DNA of 64,000 nt from Akkermansiaceae bacterium (GCA_029253285.1 JAQWZU010000130.1:1-64000), one strand, 5' to 3'. Positions 35,674 to 45,676 are shown, counted from the stretch's first letter. Translations and numbers: made by a program. The notes: generated by a model from the sequence alone, not told the origin.

Positions 35674-37320
35674 CTATTTGGCTGGGAATTGCAGGATCGC
35701 TTCCACCATTTGCAAAGTTTCCTCGATGTTGTGTTGTGGGTGGGGTGGCATTGGTTGTTCGCCCCACACACCGACGCCTCCTTTGAGGATTTTTTCGGCG
35801 AGCATTTTGGTGGCGTTCGGATCGTTGCGGTATTTTTTAGCAACCTCACGATAAGTTGGTCCAATCGATTTTTGGGTCGTGGTATGGCAGGCGAGGCAAG
35901 TGGTGTCGGCGATGAGACGGGATCCGGGGTGTTTTTCGGGAAGACCGACCATTCTGGGGTCATTGGCTGGAACCTCGATAGCCTGGGGTGTTTTGGAGTA
36001 GGTGATTCGCTTGAGGGCGCCATCGGTGCCGTCGTACCAAGCCGAGCCGTATTCGAGGAGGTAGATTTCGCCCTCTGGGCCCATTTCCATGTCGCCCGGA
36101 TGGACGAAGCGGAATTTGGAGAGCCAAGGTTGGTTGGAAACGATGTCGCCATTTTTGTCGAGTTTGATGACGCGCATCCAGGTGCTGGTCCAGTCATAGA
36201 CGATGAGGCTGGAGTCAAATTCCGCGGGGAGAGCATTGGGGAACCCCGCGTAGTCGGCATGGTAGTAGACCGGTCCCGCACAGGCGGAGGCGCGTGGGTA
36301 GAACCAGAAGGCGGGTTGCGCCGGAGGAAGTTCCCTGAGTCCGGTGTTGCGGGGTGCGTCGTTGATGGGGTTGGCGGGATCGAATCTCTGGCCGAGTTTT
36401 TTGGTGACGAAGTCGTAGTCGGTGTAGGGCTTGTTGTCAGCGGAGAAGTAAGGCCAGCCATAGTTGCCGGGTTTGCGGGCCTGGTTGATTTCATCGTAGC
36501 CGCGGGGGCCACGCTGGTCTGATTTTCCGGCATCCGGTCCGACCATACCCCAGTAGAGAAAGCTATTTTTTTGATCTACCGAGATGCGGTAGGGATTGCG
36601 GCATCCCATAACGTAGATTTCTGGTCGGGTTTTCGAAGTGCCAACCGGGAAGAGGTTTCCGACGGGGATGGTGTAGCTGCCATCGGGAGTCGGTTTGATG
36701 CGGAGGATTTTTCCGCGGAGGTCGTTGGTGTTTCCGGCAGAGCGCTGCGCATCATAGCACTTACGGCTTTCGCCTTCATCGATCGGTGCTGAGCCGTTGG
36801 ATTTAAAAGGGCAGGTGTTATCGCCGGTGGAGAGGAAGAGATTTCCGTTTGGTCCGAAGGTCAGCGAGCCGCCTTCATGGCAGGTGCCATTTTCGCGATC
36901 GTGTGGAATTTCGAGGATGCTTTTTTCATCGACGAGTTTGTCGCCTGAGAAAGTGAATCGGGCGAGGCGATGCTTGGATTCGTTTTTGAGAGAATAGTAG
37001 AGGTAGAGCCAATTGTTTTGCGAGAATTTTGGGTCGAGGGTGATTCCAAGTAATCCGCATTCGCGGGCGTGTTCTTTTTTTCGTAGGGCGACTTCGAGGG
37101 TGGCGATGGTTTTGACTTTTCCGGATTTGGTTTCGACCAATTTCACTGCGCCGGTTCTTTCGATGACGAAGACATTTCCATCAGACGTGACGGCGATTTC
37201 CATAGCGTCTACGAATCCGTTAGCTACGGGATGGACTCGGAAATGTTCGTCCGGTGGGAGGGTGTTTTCGGCAAGAAGCAGGAATGGAGTGGCTAGGAGA
37301 GCAAAGAGCAATCGAGTCAT
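35674..37320 (-). CDS. PQQ-dependent sugar dehydrogenase-like protein with C-terminal cytochrome c
   Basis: A 548-residue exported protein; signal peptide MTRLLFALLATPFLLLAE. The start at ATG 37320 is preferred to a TTG 42 bases upstream. The soluble glucose dehydrogenase/aldose dehydrogenase-like propeller has DAMEIAVTSDGNVFVIERTG, ECGLLGITLDPKFSQNNWLY, GGSLTFGPNGNLFLSTGDN, GNTNDLRGKILRI and FVHPGDMEMGPEGEIYLLEYG. The C-terminus is a cytochrome c domain with CLACHTT; the fused heme would take electrons from the propeller. Sugar oxidation in the periplasm is the likely role; the PQQ site and substrate cannot be confirmed by eye. Confidence 0.85.
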   Translation of the reverse strand: MTRLLFALLATPFLLLAENTLPPDEHFRVHPVANGFVDAMEIAVTSDGNVFVIERTGAVKLVETKSGKVKTIATLEVALRKKEHARECGLLGITLDPKFSQNNWLYLYYSLKNESKHRLARFTFSGDKLVDEKSILEIPHDRENGTCHEGGSLTFGPNGNLFLSTGDNTCPFKSNGSAPIDEGESRKCYDAQRSAGNTNDLRGKILRIKPTPDGSYTIPVGNLFPVGTSKTRPEIYVMGCRNPYRISVDQKNSFLYWGMVGPDAGKSDQRGPRGYDEINQARKPGNYGWPYFSADNKPYTDYDFVTKKLGQRFDPANPINDAPRNTGLRELPPAQPAFWFYPRASACAGPVYYHADYAGFPNALPAEFDSSLIVYDWTSTWMRVIKLDKNGDIVSNQPWLSKFRFVHPGDMEMGPEGEIYLLEYGSAWYDGTDGALKRITYSKTPQAIEVPANDPRMVGLPEKHPGSRLIADTTCLACHTTTQKSIGPTYREVAKKYRNDPNATKMLAEKILKGGVGVWGEQPMPPHPQHNIEETLQMVEAILQFPAK

Positions 37321-37419
37321 GAGTGGAGAATGCTGGGAGGGGCGCGGCGTGGCAAGTTTCAAGGTGGCTGGGCTTCAAAGAAGACTCGCGGAGGCTGGGA
37401 TTCCATGTAGTTTTCGGCT

Positions 37420-39507
37420 ATGAAATCGGTGGTTGCGATAGGAATCTCGTATTGGTTAGTCGGGATGTCCTTGGCCGGAATCTTGAAAGAAGAAGAGGTG
37501 TTGGGGCTCTCGGGATTTCAGCATACGGGAAGTCTTGCAGAGATTATCAGCCTTTCTGATGGGAAACACGTTCTGAGTTCCTCGCGGGATGGTTATGCTG
37601 CGCTCTGGGAGATTGGGACAGGGAAGCTGGTCAGGAGGTTTGAGAAAGCAGGGAGTGGTTCGATGTGGGGAATGAGGGTGCTTCCCGGAGATGAGGAGTT
37701 TTTAGTGGGAACAGGGGGAAATATGGTGGTTCGATTTGATTTGGCGACGGGAAAGGAGTTGATGACATACAAGCATTCCGATGACGTCTTGCGAGTTGCC
37801 CTTCATCCGGATGGAGAACGTTTCGTGGGTGTGGACGATGACAAGATTGCGATTTTGTGGAATTTGGATGCTGGGAAATTGGATGGCCCGGATGATGGGA
37901 AAGAGATTCGTAAATTCGAAGGGCATAAGGGTCGGATTTGTACTGCCATCTTTGTGGAAGACGGAACGCGGTTGATCACGGGGTCCTCCGACAACAAGTT
38001 CAAGGTATGGGATGTCGAGACCGGCAAGTGTCTCGAGACGAGTAAGGATTACGACGATATTTTCACGTTGGCTCTCTCCCCAAACGGGAGGCAGTTTGCG
38101 ATGGCCAGTGATGATAAGCATGTCCGCGTGTTTAATTCTAAAACGCGGAAAGAAATGTGGAAGGTGAAGCTCAAGAAGGAAGGCGAAGTGGTGGTGTGGT
38201 CACCCGATGGTCGATTGGTGGCGATTGCGGATGGGGATCAACACCTCCACCTCCTGGACGCCAAAGACGGAAAAGAAGTCAGGAAGATTACCGTTGCCGG
38301 TTCCCGTCATACTCCGGTGGTATTTTCCACGGATGGGAAAATATTGATTTCAGGTGGAGATCAACATTTGCATCTGCACGATGTGGAGACAGGTAAGAGG
38401 ATTATCCCTAGTCTGGGTATCCCCGTTGCTCCGAACGGATTTGATACCGTAGCGGTAGGAGCGAAGGGGCGAAAGGTGTATTCATCTGTTGGTGACGATC
38501 TTCATGTTTGGGATTTGGATCAAAAAGAAGAGTTCAAGGTGATCGAGGAAAATCAGACGATCTACAGTCTCGCGGCCTCTCCTGATGGGAAGCTTCTCGG
38601 AATCGGGATGGAGAATGGGGAGGTTAAACTGAGAAAGGTTCAAAATGGGGAGATTGAGAGGGAAATTCGAACGGGTTCCCAGGTGAATGTCCTCTCGTTT
38701 TCTCCGACGGGTCGCAGTATTATTACTGGTGGAAATAACGGCGTTGCCAGCCAATGGGCCCTGGCAAATGGAGGGAAGATTCAATCTTTCCGGGGGCATT
38801 CTAAAAAGATTACCGATATTGCAGTGGCTCCCGGGGGAGAGGTTTTTGCTTCGTCTTCGGATGATGGATCGGTGAGGTTCTGGTCTCTTAAAACCAAGCA
38901 GCCGTTGTCGATGTTGATGATTCCGAAAGAGAAACCCGCGTCGATCGCCTTGGTCGGAAGTGCGCGTTCGCTTATTGCCTCGGTTGGTCAGCCAAGCGCT
39001 TGGGGTCGGTTTCTCCCAGAAGTGCAGGCGAAGGTGGAGGTGGATGAAGGGCGAATCAACGAGCTTGTCCTTAAGATGGCTGACGATCAGTTTGAGGTGC
39101 GTAAGGCTGCGACGGATGAGTTGATCGCGATGGGTGAAGATGTGCTGGATTTTCTGGAGAAGATCAAAGCTGAGGATCCCGAGGTGAAAATACGTATTTC
39201 CGGTGTCCGGGATGCGATCATGTGCCCGGAAGGCGATGATGCCATCAAAGTGGTTCACAGTTTCAAGAGTGTCTTCAGGTATGTGACCGGTGATCCATCC
39301 GGGCGCTATTGGGCTGGTGTCGTCGGGTCTGGGTCAACAGGTAAGATCGTTTTGGGGGAAGTCGTTGAAGAGGAGTTGAAAGTGATTAAGGAGATTGGTA
39401 ATTATCGGGCGCCTGAAAAATTGGCTTATAGCGCCGATGGGAAAACCCTTGTGTCGTCGAATGGGGACGGCACGTTGACAGTTTACTCCATTGGAGAGGA
39501 AGAGTGA
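37420..39507 (+). CDS. Secreted WD40 repeat protein
   Basis: A 695-residue exported protein (MKSVVAIGISYWLVGMSLAG) with about ten WD40 repeats, for example GSLAEIISLSDGKHVLSSSRDGYAALWEIGTGKLV, GHKGRICTAIFVEDGTRLITGSSDNKFKVWDVETG and GHSKKITDIAVAPGGEVFASSSDDGSVRFWSLKT, enough for two propellers. A helical stretch at ~545-600 (MADDQFEVRKAATDELIAMGEDVLDFLEKI) resembles HEAT-like inserts seen in PVC WD40 proteins. A last pair of repeats closes the protein. Likely a periplasmic or surface protein-binding scaffold; partner unknown. It is convergent with the PEP carboxylase gene, stop to stop with no gap. Confidence 0.85.
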   Translation: MKSVVAIGISYWLVGMSLAGILKEEEVLGLSGFQHTGSLAEIISLSDGKHVLSSSRDGYAALWEIGTGKLVRRFEKAGSGSMWGMRVLPGDEEFLVGTGGNMVVRFDLATGKELMTYKHSDDVLRVALHPDGERFVGVDDDKIAILWNLDAGKLDGPDDGKEIRKFEGHKGRICTAIFVEDGTRLITGSSDNKFKVWDVETGKCLETSKDYDDIFTLALSPNGRQFAMASDDKHVRVFNSKTRKEMWKVKLKKEGEVVVWSPDGRLVAIADGDQHLHLLDAKDGKEVRKITVAGSRHTPVVFSTDGKILISGGDQHLHLHDVETGKRIIPSLGIPVAPNGFDTVAVGAKGRKVYSSVGDDLHVWDLDQKEEFKVIEENQTIYSLAASPDGKLLGIGMENGEVKLRKVQNGEIEREIRTGSQVNVLSFSPTGRSIITGGNNGVASQWALANGGKIQSFRGHSKKITDIAVAPGGEVFASSSDDGSVRFWSLKTKQPLSMLMIPKEKPASIALVGSARSLIASVGQPSAWGRFLPEVQAKVEVDEGRINELVLKMADDQFEVRKAATDELIAMGEDVLDFLEKIKAEDPEVKIRISGVRDAIMCPEGDDAIKVVHSFKSVFRYVTGDPSGRYWAGVVGSGSTGKIVLGEVVEEELKVIKEIGNYRAPEKLAYSADGKTLVSSNGDGTLTVYSIGEEE

Positions 39508-42216
39508 TTAACCGGTCTCACGGAGGCCGGAGGAGATTGCGTTGATAGTGAGCTGGAGAGCAAGGAAGTCCCGGTCAAACCGTCCATCTTCCGTTTCCAC
39601 GGGGCTGTTGTTAGTTCGCCAGCTTTTGAGGAGTGCAATTTGCTGGTCGTGTAGGATTTGCAGCGGGATCTCGCGGAGGGCGAGGGTTTTTTCCATGCGG
39701 GGGCGGCGCGCGTTGAAGTCGCGACCGAAGAGGTCATGGGCCAAGCTCCGGGTTTTCTCGTACTCGGTGAGGATTTGTCCCAAAAGACGCTCTGAGAGAT
39801 CTTTGTCGGGGCAAAGATTAGCGTAGAGTTTCATTGTCTCAGGATTCGCTGAATTCAAGGAGGACTCAATATTGGTGAAGACGTAGCGGAGGAAGTCAAA
39901 ACGCGGGAGGGCTTCCTTGATCTCCTGATAGGCATCCGGTCCAATTGCTTCGAGTCCCGAGCCGACTCCAAACCAACCGGGAAGATAGAAGCGTGCTTGT
40001 GTCCATGAGAAGACCCAGGGGATGGCGCGAAGGTCGGCTAATGAGGCAGCCTTGCCGGTTCGACGGGAGGGGCGTGATCCGAAGACGCCCGTTTCAAGGG
40101 CGTCGATGGGGGTGGCAGTGCGGTAGAAGTTGATGAAGCCGTCGGCTTCGAGAAGGGCGCGGTAGGCTTTGTCTGATTCCCGGGCCAGGGCATCGAGGGA
40201 GGTTCGGCATTCGTCGACGGGATTTTCCCGGTGTGAGTCGAGACCGACGACACGGGTGACTCCAGCGGTGAGGAGTTCAAGGTGGAAGTGGGCGTTGCCT
40301 TCGTGTCCGTATTTTCGGGGAAGGACCTCGCCTTGTTCAGTGACGCGCACTGGGCCGGAGAGAGAGCCTTGGGGAAGTGCGCGCAGGAACCAGCGGGTCG
40401 GTCCAGCTCCGCGTCCGATAGTGCCGCCCCGACCGTGGAAAAATTGCGGGACCACTCCGGCTTGGTGGCAGACTTTTGTCATGGATTCCTGGCCCTTAAA
40501 AATTCCCCACTGAGAGGCGAAAACGCCGGCGTCTTTGTTTGAATCGGAGTAGCCGACCATGGCTGGTTGCATCCCTGATGGATGCGGCCCCATTATTTTG
40601 AGATATTCCTCGAGAATGGCGGAGGCGTTGGCGAGGTCTTCGCCGGTTTCGAAAAGCGGGCTGACGGGAAGTTTGGATCGCCAGAGTCCATTGGACATCC
40701 GGGCTGCGAGGCCAGCTTCGCGGGCGAGGACTTGCACGAGGAGGAGGTCGGAGACGCTCCGGGTCATGCTGATGATGAGCTGGCCGAGTCCGTCGGGCCC
40801 TTTCTTGCGAAGGTGGGTGGCAAGGAGACGGAGGTATGCCAAGATTCCGTCGGCTTTGTCTCCGGCGACTTCATAACGCGAAAGAAATGGGCGGGGGTTG
40901 CTGAGTTCGCTGACGAGGAGTTTGCGGCGTTTTTCCTCGCTCCAGGAAGCAAAGTTTTCTCCGTCGGGGACGCCGATGCTTTGGAAGAGTTGTGCGGCAG
41001 CTTCGTCGTGGGCTTCGGAGTTGTTTCGAATGTCGAGAGAAGCAAGGTGGAGACCAAAGATTTTGGCCAGTCGGATGAGCGGGAAGATCCATTCATGTGC
41101 GCTACGGGTGGCGTTGATTTCTTCCAGCGTGTTGTGGGCCAGTTGCAGATCGTCGACGTAGGCTTCCTTGTCCGGGTAAAGTCCTTGCCTGAGTTTTTCG
41201 GCGAGGAGTCGGAGGTAGGCTTGCCAGGGTTCCTGCCGGTAGCGGTAGGAGATTTGCTCTCCGGGTTCACCGAGAGTTTCTTCTAGTTCGGAAATTGCCT
41301 TTGTAAGGCGCGCGGGGACCTTGGTGAATGGTGGAGCGAGGGTGAGCTTTTCGGCGGCCCGAAGTAGGTGGCGGATTTGGAGTGTTACCGCATTTTTGTG
41401 AAGTTCGGCGAGGGTGTTTTTGGTGACCTCTGGGGTCACGAAAGGATGTCCGTCACGGTCGCCGCCGATCCAGTTGGCGAAGTAGATTTTAGGATAGGCG
41501 TTCTCTTTACGAAGGTTTTCGACATTCCACCCGGCGTCTTCCCAGGCTAATTCCAGAGAGCGGTCGAGACGGATGATGACCTCGGGGAAGATTTCGCTGA
41601 GGTAGGGGAGGGCGTTGCGGAGCTCTTCCTGGACGTCAGGGCGCTGAACGAAAATTTCACCGGTATACCAGAGGGTTTGGAATTCCGCGCGCAGTGAATC
41701 GGCGATGCGGCGGCCGTGGTGCGGGTCGCGCCGGGCACTCTCGAAGCTGCGGAGTTCTTCGTAGATTGCCTTGTGCCGCTGACGGACAGAAGGACGTTTG
41801 GCCTCGGTGGGATGCGCGGTGAGAACGGGATCAACACGCACTTTCCTGAGCGCGGCAATAGCGTCGGCCTCGCTAAGGCCTTCCTCTTTGAAACGGTTGA
41901 TGACGGCTGGCCAGAGTCCTTTGATGGCGGTGGCTCCGTGTTCGGCCCGACGTGAGCTGCGGAACTGCCAGGCTACGCGTTCTTCGACGATATTGAGCAA
42001 TTCAAAGCAGATCGAGAGGAGTTGGGCGCCTTCGCGCTCGTGACCGGCGGGGACTGTATCGGGGATGCCTTTTCCATCCTGCCAAGGAATGAGGGCGCGG
42101 AGTGCGTCGTCAAGTGGAAGGGACTTGGCGAGGAGTCCGGTTGTTTCGGCGAGGGTTTCCTCGAGTTCACGGAATCCTTCCTGAAAATATTGGTCGTTTT
42201 TGATGGCATCGGACAT
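39508..42216 (-). CDS. ppc: Phosphoenolpyruvate carboxylase
   Basis: A 902-residue PEP carboxylase of normal length. Signatures include VDPVLTAHPTEAKR (catalytic His region), IYFANWIGGDRDGHPFVTPEVT, MVGYSDSNKDAGVFASQW, FFHGRGGTIGRGAGP and a C-terminal QILHDQQIALLKSWR. The family's C-terminal QNTG is represented by ISSGLRETG. It carboxylates PEP to oxaloacetate, an anaplerotic supply to the TCA cycle. Start ATG 42216 gives MSDAIKNDQYFQEGF; an ATG 36 bases upstream adds twelve residues of doubtful origin. It lies divergent from the lactonase gene. Confidence 0.96.
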   Translation of the reverse strand: MSDAIKNDQYFQEGFRELEETLAETTGLLAKSLPLDDALRALIPWQDGKGIPDTVPAGHEREGAQLLSICFELLNIVEERVAWQFRSSRRAEHGATAIKGLWPAVINRFKEEGLSEADAIAALRKVRVDPVLTAHPTEAKRPSVRQRHKAIYEELRSFESARRDPHHGRRIADSLRAEFQTLWYTGEIFVQRPDVQEELRNALPYLSEIFPEVIIRLDRSLELAWEDAGWNVENLRKENAYPKIYFANWIGGDRDGHPFVTPEVTKNTLAELHKNAVTLQIRHLLRAAEKLTLAPPFTKVPARLTKAISELEETLGEPGEQISYRYRQEPWQAYLRLLAEKLRQGLYPDKEAYVDDLQLAHNTLEEINATRSAHEWIFPLIRLAKIFGLHLASLDIRNNSEAHDEAAAQLFQSIGVPDGENFASWSEEKRRKLLVSELSNPRPFLSRYEVAGDKADGILAYLRLLATHLRKKGPDGLGQLIISMTRSVSDLLLVQVLAREAGLAARMSNGLWRSKLPVSPLFETGEDLANASAILEEYLKIMGPHPSGMQPAMVGYSDSNKDAGVFASQWGIFKGQESMTKVCHQAGVVPQFFHGRGGTIGRGAGPTRWFLRALPQGSLSGPVRVTEQGEVLPRKYGHEGNAHFHLELLTAGVTRVVGLDSHRENPVDECRTSLDALARESDKAYRALLEADGFINFYRTATPIDALETGVFGSRPSRRTGKAASLADLRAIPWVFSWTQARFYLPGWFGVGSGLEAIGPDAYQEIKEALPRFDFLRYVFTNIESSLNSANPETMKLYANLCPDKDLSERLLGQILTEYEKTRSLAHDLFGRDFNARRPRMEKTLALREIPLQILHDQQIALLKSWRTNNSPVETEDGRFDRDFLALQLTINAISSGLRETG

Positions 42217-42304
42217 CCGCGGGATGATGATCTCGAAATCGAAACATCGCAAGAGTTGGTCTGATGAAATAGTAGGGGGGAGCCTATCGTATTAGAGACC
42301 TGCT

Positions 42305-43411
42305 ATGAAACTGACTACTTTGTTTTTACTTGCCTTGACGGGTCTTGGCTTCGCCGAATCGACCCGTGTTTACATCGGAACCGGTGCCGATGGGATTTAC
42401 ACCACAATGTTGAATCTTGAGACCGGAGAAATGACGGATACCAAGAGGGCTTTTGAACAAAAAGGAACGGGATTTCTCGAGATGAGGCCGGATGGACAGA
42501 TGCTCTATTCCACCGCGCAGTTTGAAAAAGGTAAGGCGGGGGTCAGGGCTTATCGCATTGATAAGGATGGATCCCTTCATCATGGAGGAATGGGGGCTTA
42601 TGAGGGGCGGGGGTTGTGCCACGTCAGTCTGGATGCCACCGGGAAGGTTCTTTTGGGGGCGGATTATGGCGGTGGGAAAGTGGCCTCTTTTCTGCTTAAT
42701 GGAAAGGGCGCCCCGGGGGACGCGGTCACGGTGAATGATCACAAGGGATCCAGTGTGAATTCAAAACGCCAGCAAGGGCCGCATGCGCATTCATTCTACG
42801 CCGGGCCGGATAACAAGTTTGGCTACGCTCCCGATCTTGGGATCGATAAAGTGATGATTTACAAGCTCGATTCTGATAAGGGCGCGGTGAAGGAAGTGGG
42901 CTTCGCCAAGTCGCCTCCGGGGGCGGGACCTCGTCACATGAAGTTTGGCAGGAACGGCAAGCAGGCTTATGTCCTGAACGAGCTCAAATTGAGTGTCTCG
43001 GTTTATAACCGCAACCCCGGGAACGGTGAGTTGAAGATTAAGGAGACAGTGAGTGTCTTCAAGGAAAGTGTGGATGGAAGCGATATGAGCTGTTCGGAAA
43101 TTCGCATCTCCAAAGACGGGAAATTTGCTTATGCTGCAAATCGCGATCTTACTGACCAAAAGAGAGATTCGGTTTCGGTGTTTCAGATTGGTGAAGGTGG
43201 AAAACTGAAGTTGATTCAGACTGAGAACTGCCGCCTGAGCATCCCGCGAAACATTAATTTGGATCCCAGCGGAAAGTGGCTTCTGGTTGCAGGGCAAAAG
43301 TCTAATGAGGTGACCTCCTTCAAGGTGGATGCTGAAACCGGTAAGCTATTGTTCTCGGGGCAACGGACGCCTGTTCCCAAGGCGATGTGCATCGAGTTCG
43401 CGCGAAACTAG
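42305..43411 (+). CDS. Periplasmic lactonase (6-phosphogluconolactonase-like seven-bladed propeller)
   Basis: A 368-residue exported protein (MKLTTLFLLALTGLGFAES). It is a seven-bladed propeller of the lactonase family (YbhE/Pgl type): STRVYIGTGADGIYTTMLNLETG, GLCHVSLDATGKVLLGADYGGGKVASF, QGPHAHSFYAGPDNKFGYAPDLG, GAGPRHMKFGRNGKQAYVLNEL and IPRNINLDPSGKWLLVAGQKSNEV. The His of GPHAHS and Arg of GPRHM/PRNI are the usual active-site residues. Because it is exported it more likely opens lactones of unphosphorylated sugars than 6-phosphogluconolactone. Its stop overlaps that of the convergent pqiC. Confidence 0.87.
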   Translation: MKLTTLFLLALTGLGFAESTRVYIGTGADGIYTTMLNLETGEMTDTKRAFEQKGTGFLEMRPDGQMLYSTAQFEKGKAGVRAYRIDKDGSLHHGGMGAYEGRGLCHVSLDATGKVLLGADYGGGKVASFLLNGKGAPGDAVTVNDHKGSSVNSKRQQGPHAHSFYAGPDNKFGYAPDLGIDKVMIYKLDSDKGAVKEVGFAKSPPGAGPRHMKFGRNGKQAYVLNELKLSVSVYNRNPGNGELKIKETVSVFKESVDGSDMSCSEIRISKDGKFAYAANRDLTDQKRDSVSVFQIGEGGKLKLIQTENCRLSIPRNINLDPSGKWLLVAGQKSNEVTSFKVDAETGKLLFSGQRTPVPKAMCIEFARN

Positions 43412-43968
43412 CGAATTGCGGCGGCAATTTCCGCAGAGAGCATATCAACCAGTTTACTTTGGGCGGCTACGAGTGATTCGTAGCCGTCTTTTTCGAGCGG
43501 GCAGCGGAGAGTGGAAGTGTGGCTTCTCACGACGGTGCTGCCGGGGAGAGCGTAGATCCGCCAGGATGCTTCCAAAACAGCATCACCCTGATTATCTCCA
43601 TGGAATTGGTTGAGATCCACCGCAATTTGGTATCGGTTCTTGCTATTGGGATTCGAGGGATAGCTGTGAATGTTTCCGGTCCCGAGGCGGCGACCTAGGT
43701 TGGTTCCGAGGACTCGTCCAAAGTTGTCGCTGAGATCGCCCGACCATTCATGGAGGTCGGACATCTCCATTTTATAGGGACTGGACTGGAAAATGAGGTA
43801 GGGCCGCTCGACAAGATAGTCAGCCATGTTGACTGGGCCAATACTGAGGCCAATGCCTTGCTTGAGAGGGGCTTTGCCGGCGGGGGAGAGGACGTAGTAG
43901 TTTCGTTCGCTGCCGCACGATAAGAGCGCGAAGCAGGCGAGAACGAGGAAAGAGGATTTCTTGAACAT
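43408..43968 (-). CDS. pqiC: PqiC-like ABC-type transport auxiliary lipoprotein
   Basis: A 186-residue lipoprotein: MFKKSSFLVLACFALLSCGSERN has a lipobox with Cys18. It continues NYYVLSPAG, GIGLSIGPVNMADYLVERPYLIFQ, LHEWSGDLSDNFGRVLGTNLGRRL and ends SKLVDMLSAEIAAAIR, the standard PqiC/ABC-auxiliary pattern. In E. coli PqiC is an outer-membrane lipoprotein that binds the PqiB tunnel. ATG 43968 is chosen because it starts the lipoprotein signal; the frame extends upstream to 44031 without a credible signal. It is 10 bp after pqiB and the last gene of the operon. Confidence 0.88.
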   Translation of the reverse strand: MFKKSSFLVLACFALLSCGSERNYYVLSPAGKAPLKQGIGLSIGPVNMADYLVERPYLIFQSSPYKMEMSDLHEWSGDLSDNFGRVLGTNLGRRLGTGNIHSYPSNPNSKNRYQIAVDLNQFHGDNQGDAVLEASWRIYALPGSTVVRSHTSTLRCPLEKDGYESLVAAQSKLVDMLSAEIAAAIR

Positions 43969-43978
43969 GAGAAATTGA

Positions 43979-45676
43979 TCAACGGGTTTTTCGGGAGCGG
44001 GGGATCTTGCTGGTGTTGGGTTCCTTGCCAAAGAGAAGTGAGTTTGGTTTATCGGAAATTTCCGTGGTCATCCTCTTGACCGAGCGGGAGACGTTGCGGA
44101 GTTCGTCCATCGTGCGCAGGAGGTCTCCGTAGACCGCGCCATTTTCGGAGAAGGGTTGGATTCCTTTTTTAATTTCGGCAAGCGAGGTGCGGATTTCCGC
44201 GGGGAGAGCCTTGGTGTCGGGATCGTTCATGATGGCGTTCAGAGCGGTCATCATTTCCTTGGTCTGCTCCATCGTCAACTTGGTCTCGGCGATGACTTTG
44301 TCTGCTCCACCAATGCTGGCCTGTATGTCTTGCATGGTTTTGGATGCTTCCTCGGCGGCCTTGGTGAATTTTGCAAGGAGCGGTTCGATTTCGAGATTGT
44401 TGATTTTGTCGATAACGGCCTCGATACGAGCCAGGCCGGTTTCGGTGGTGGGAATGACCACGTAATCGCTGACAATCTTAACATCGTTGGTGGGAAGGTC
44501 TGGATAGTAGTCGAGGTCGACATACACTTGTCCGGTGAGGAGGTTGCTTGGTTTGATGCTTGCGCGGAGACCATTTTCGAGAGCTGTCTTCAAGCCATCT
44601 TCACCTTCATTCCGGAGCGAAAGTGGAAAATGTTTGGCGAGGAGGTGTTCGTCAAGTTGGATCAGGACGGGAATACTGTTGATTTCAGAGCCAACGACAA
44701 GTTGGTAGGAAATGATGTCGACCCGTCCTACCGGAAGTCCCCGGAATTCCACCGGGGTACCTTTTTCGAGGCCTCTAACGGACTGGTCGAGGAGGATAAG
44801 GAATTGGGCGGCACTGCGGAAGGCGCTGGTGTTGGCTTCGTCTTCGTCTCCGTGGAGGACAAAATACTCGATGTGTTTAGTCGAAAGTGGTTCGCCCTCG
44901 ATCACTCCTTCGGGAACTCCAAAATTGATTCTTCCGGCAATGAGTGAGTCCAGAGTAGGGACTTCCAAGTCGACGCCGCCGGAGTCGAGTTTGAGCTCAA
45001 ATCCGGATTCTCTCCAGAACCGGGTTTCGGTATTGACGAGGGAGGAGTATTTTTTGTCGATAAAGATACCAAATTCGGTGGTGCGGGTGTTGGTATGGAA
45101 GGTGCGGCTTTCGACTTTCCCGACTAGATTTCCCATGAAGTAAATGCCGCTGCCAACGTCAACCGATCCGGGGTCCTTGGCGTCGAGGAAAAGTCGTAAT
45201 CCCGGGACCGAGTTGGGCGTGAGGGGCGGGCTCTCCAGGCCTGCAAAGTGAGATTGTCCTTCCTTGCTTTGTCCGGGATCGAGGTCGATGTAGGAACCAC
45301 TGAGCAAGGTGCTGAGACCGGAAACGGAAGCGCCGGAAACTCGGGGACGTACGACCCAAAGCTTGGAGTCTTTTCGAATGAGTCCGAGGTGTTGCGGCTT
45401 TATGCGCAGACCGACCTCGACGGTGAGGTCCTCGGGATCGAGGTGGATTGACTCGACGATTCCGATACGGACGTTTCGGCAGCGGACTTCGGTTTTGTCG
45501 ATGATGATTCCTTCGGCGTTTTCGAAGGTTACGGTGATGAGGTCTCCCTTTTGCTCAATGGTGTGATTGACCAGCCAAAGACCCAAAAAGAGCCCTATGA
45601 TGGGGATGACCCAAACTTTACTAATACGCCGGCTGAGTTTGATTTCCGGTTTGGCGGATTCAGGTAAGTCGTTCAT
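43979..45676 (-). CDS. pqiB: PqiB-like MCE-domain intermembrane lipid transport protein
   Basis: A 565-residue protein with one N-terminal membrane helix (VWVIPIIGLFLGLWLVNHTI) and three MCE domains, beginning at DLITVTFENAEGIIIDKTEVRCRNVRIGIVESI, GLRLFLDAKDPGSVDVGSGIYFMGNLVGKVES and FLILLDQSVRGLEKGTPVEFRGLPVGRV. A C-terminal coiled coil of helices follows (KINNLEIEPLLAKFTKAAEEASKTM). Length and three MCE repeats match E. coli PqiB (546 residues), which forms a periplasm-spanning hexameric tunnel for lipids. It overlaps pqiA2 by 4 bp. Confidence 0.92.
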   Translation of the reverse strand: MNDLPESAKPEIKLSRRISKVWVIPIIGLFLGLWLVNHTIEQKGDLITVTFENAEGIIIDKTEVRCRNVRIGIVESIHLDPEDLTVEVGLRIKPQHLGLIRKDSKLWVVRPRVSGASVSGLSTLLSGSYIDLDPGQSKEGQSHFAGLESPPLTPNSVPGLRLFLDAKDPGSVDVGSGIYFMGNLVGKVESRTFHTNTRTTEFGIFIDKKYSSLVNTETRFWRESGFELKLDSGGVDLEVPTLDSLIAGRINFGVPEGVIEGEPLSTKHIEYFVLHGDEDEANTSAFRSAAQFLILLDQSVRGLEKGTPVEFRGLPVGRVDIISYQLVVGSEINSIPVLIQLDEHLLAKHFPLSLRNEGEDGLKTALENGLRASIKPSNLLTGQVYVDLDYYPDLPTNDVKIVSDYVVIPTTETGLARIEAVIDKINNLEIEPLLAKFTKAAEEASKTMQDIQASIGGADKVIAETKLTMEQTKEMMTALNAIMNDPDTKALPAEIRTSLAEIKKGIQPFSENGAVYGDLLRTMDELRNVSRSVKRMTTEISDKPNSLLFGKEPNTSKIPRSRKTR

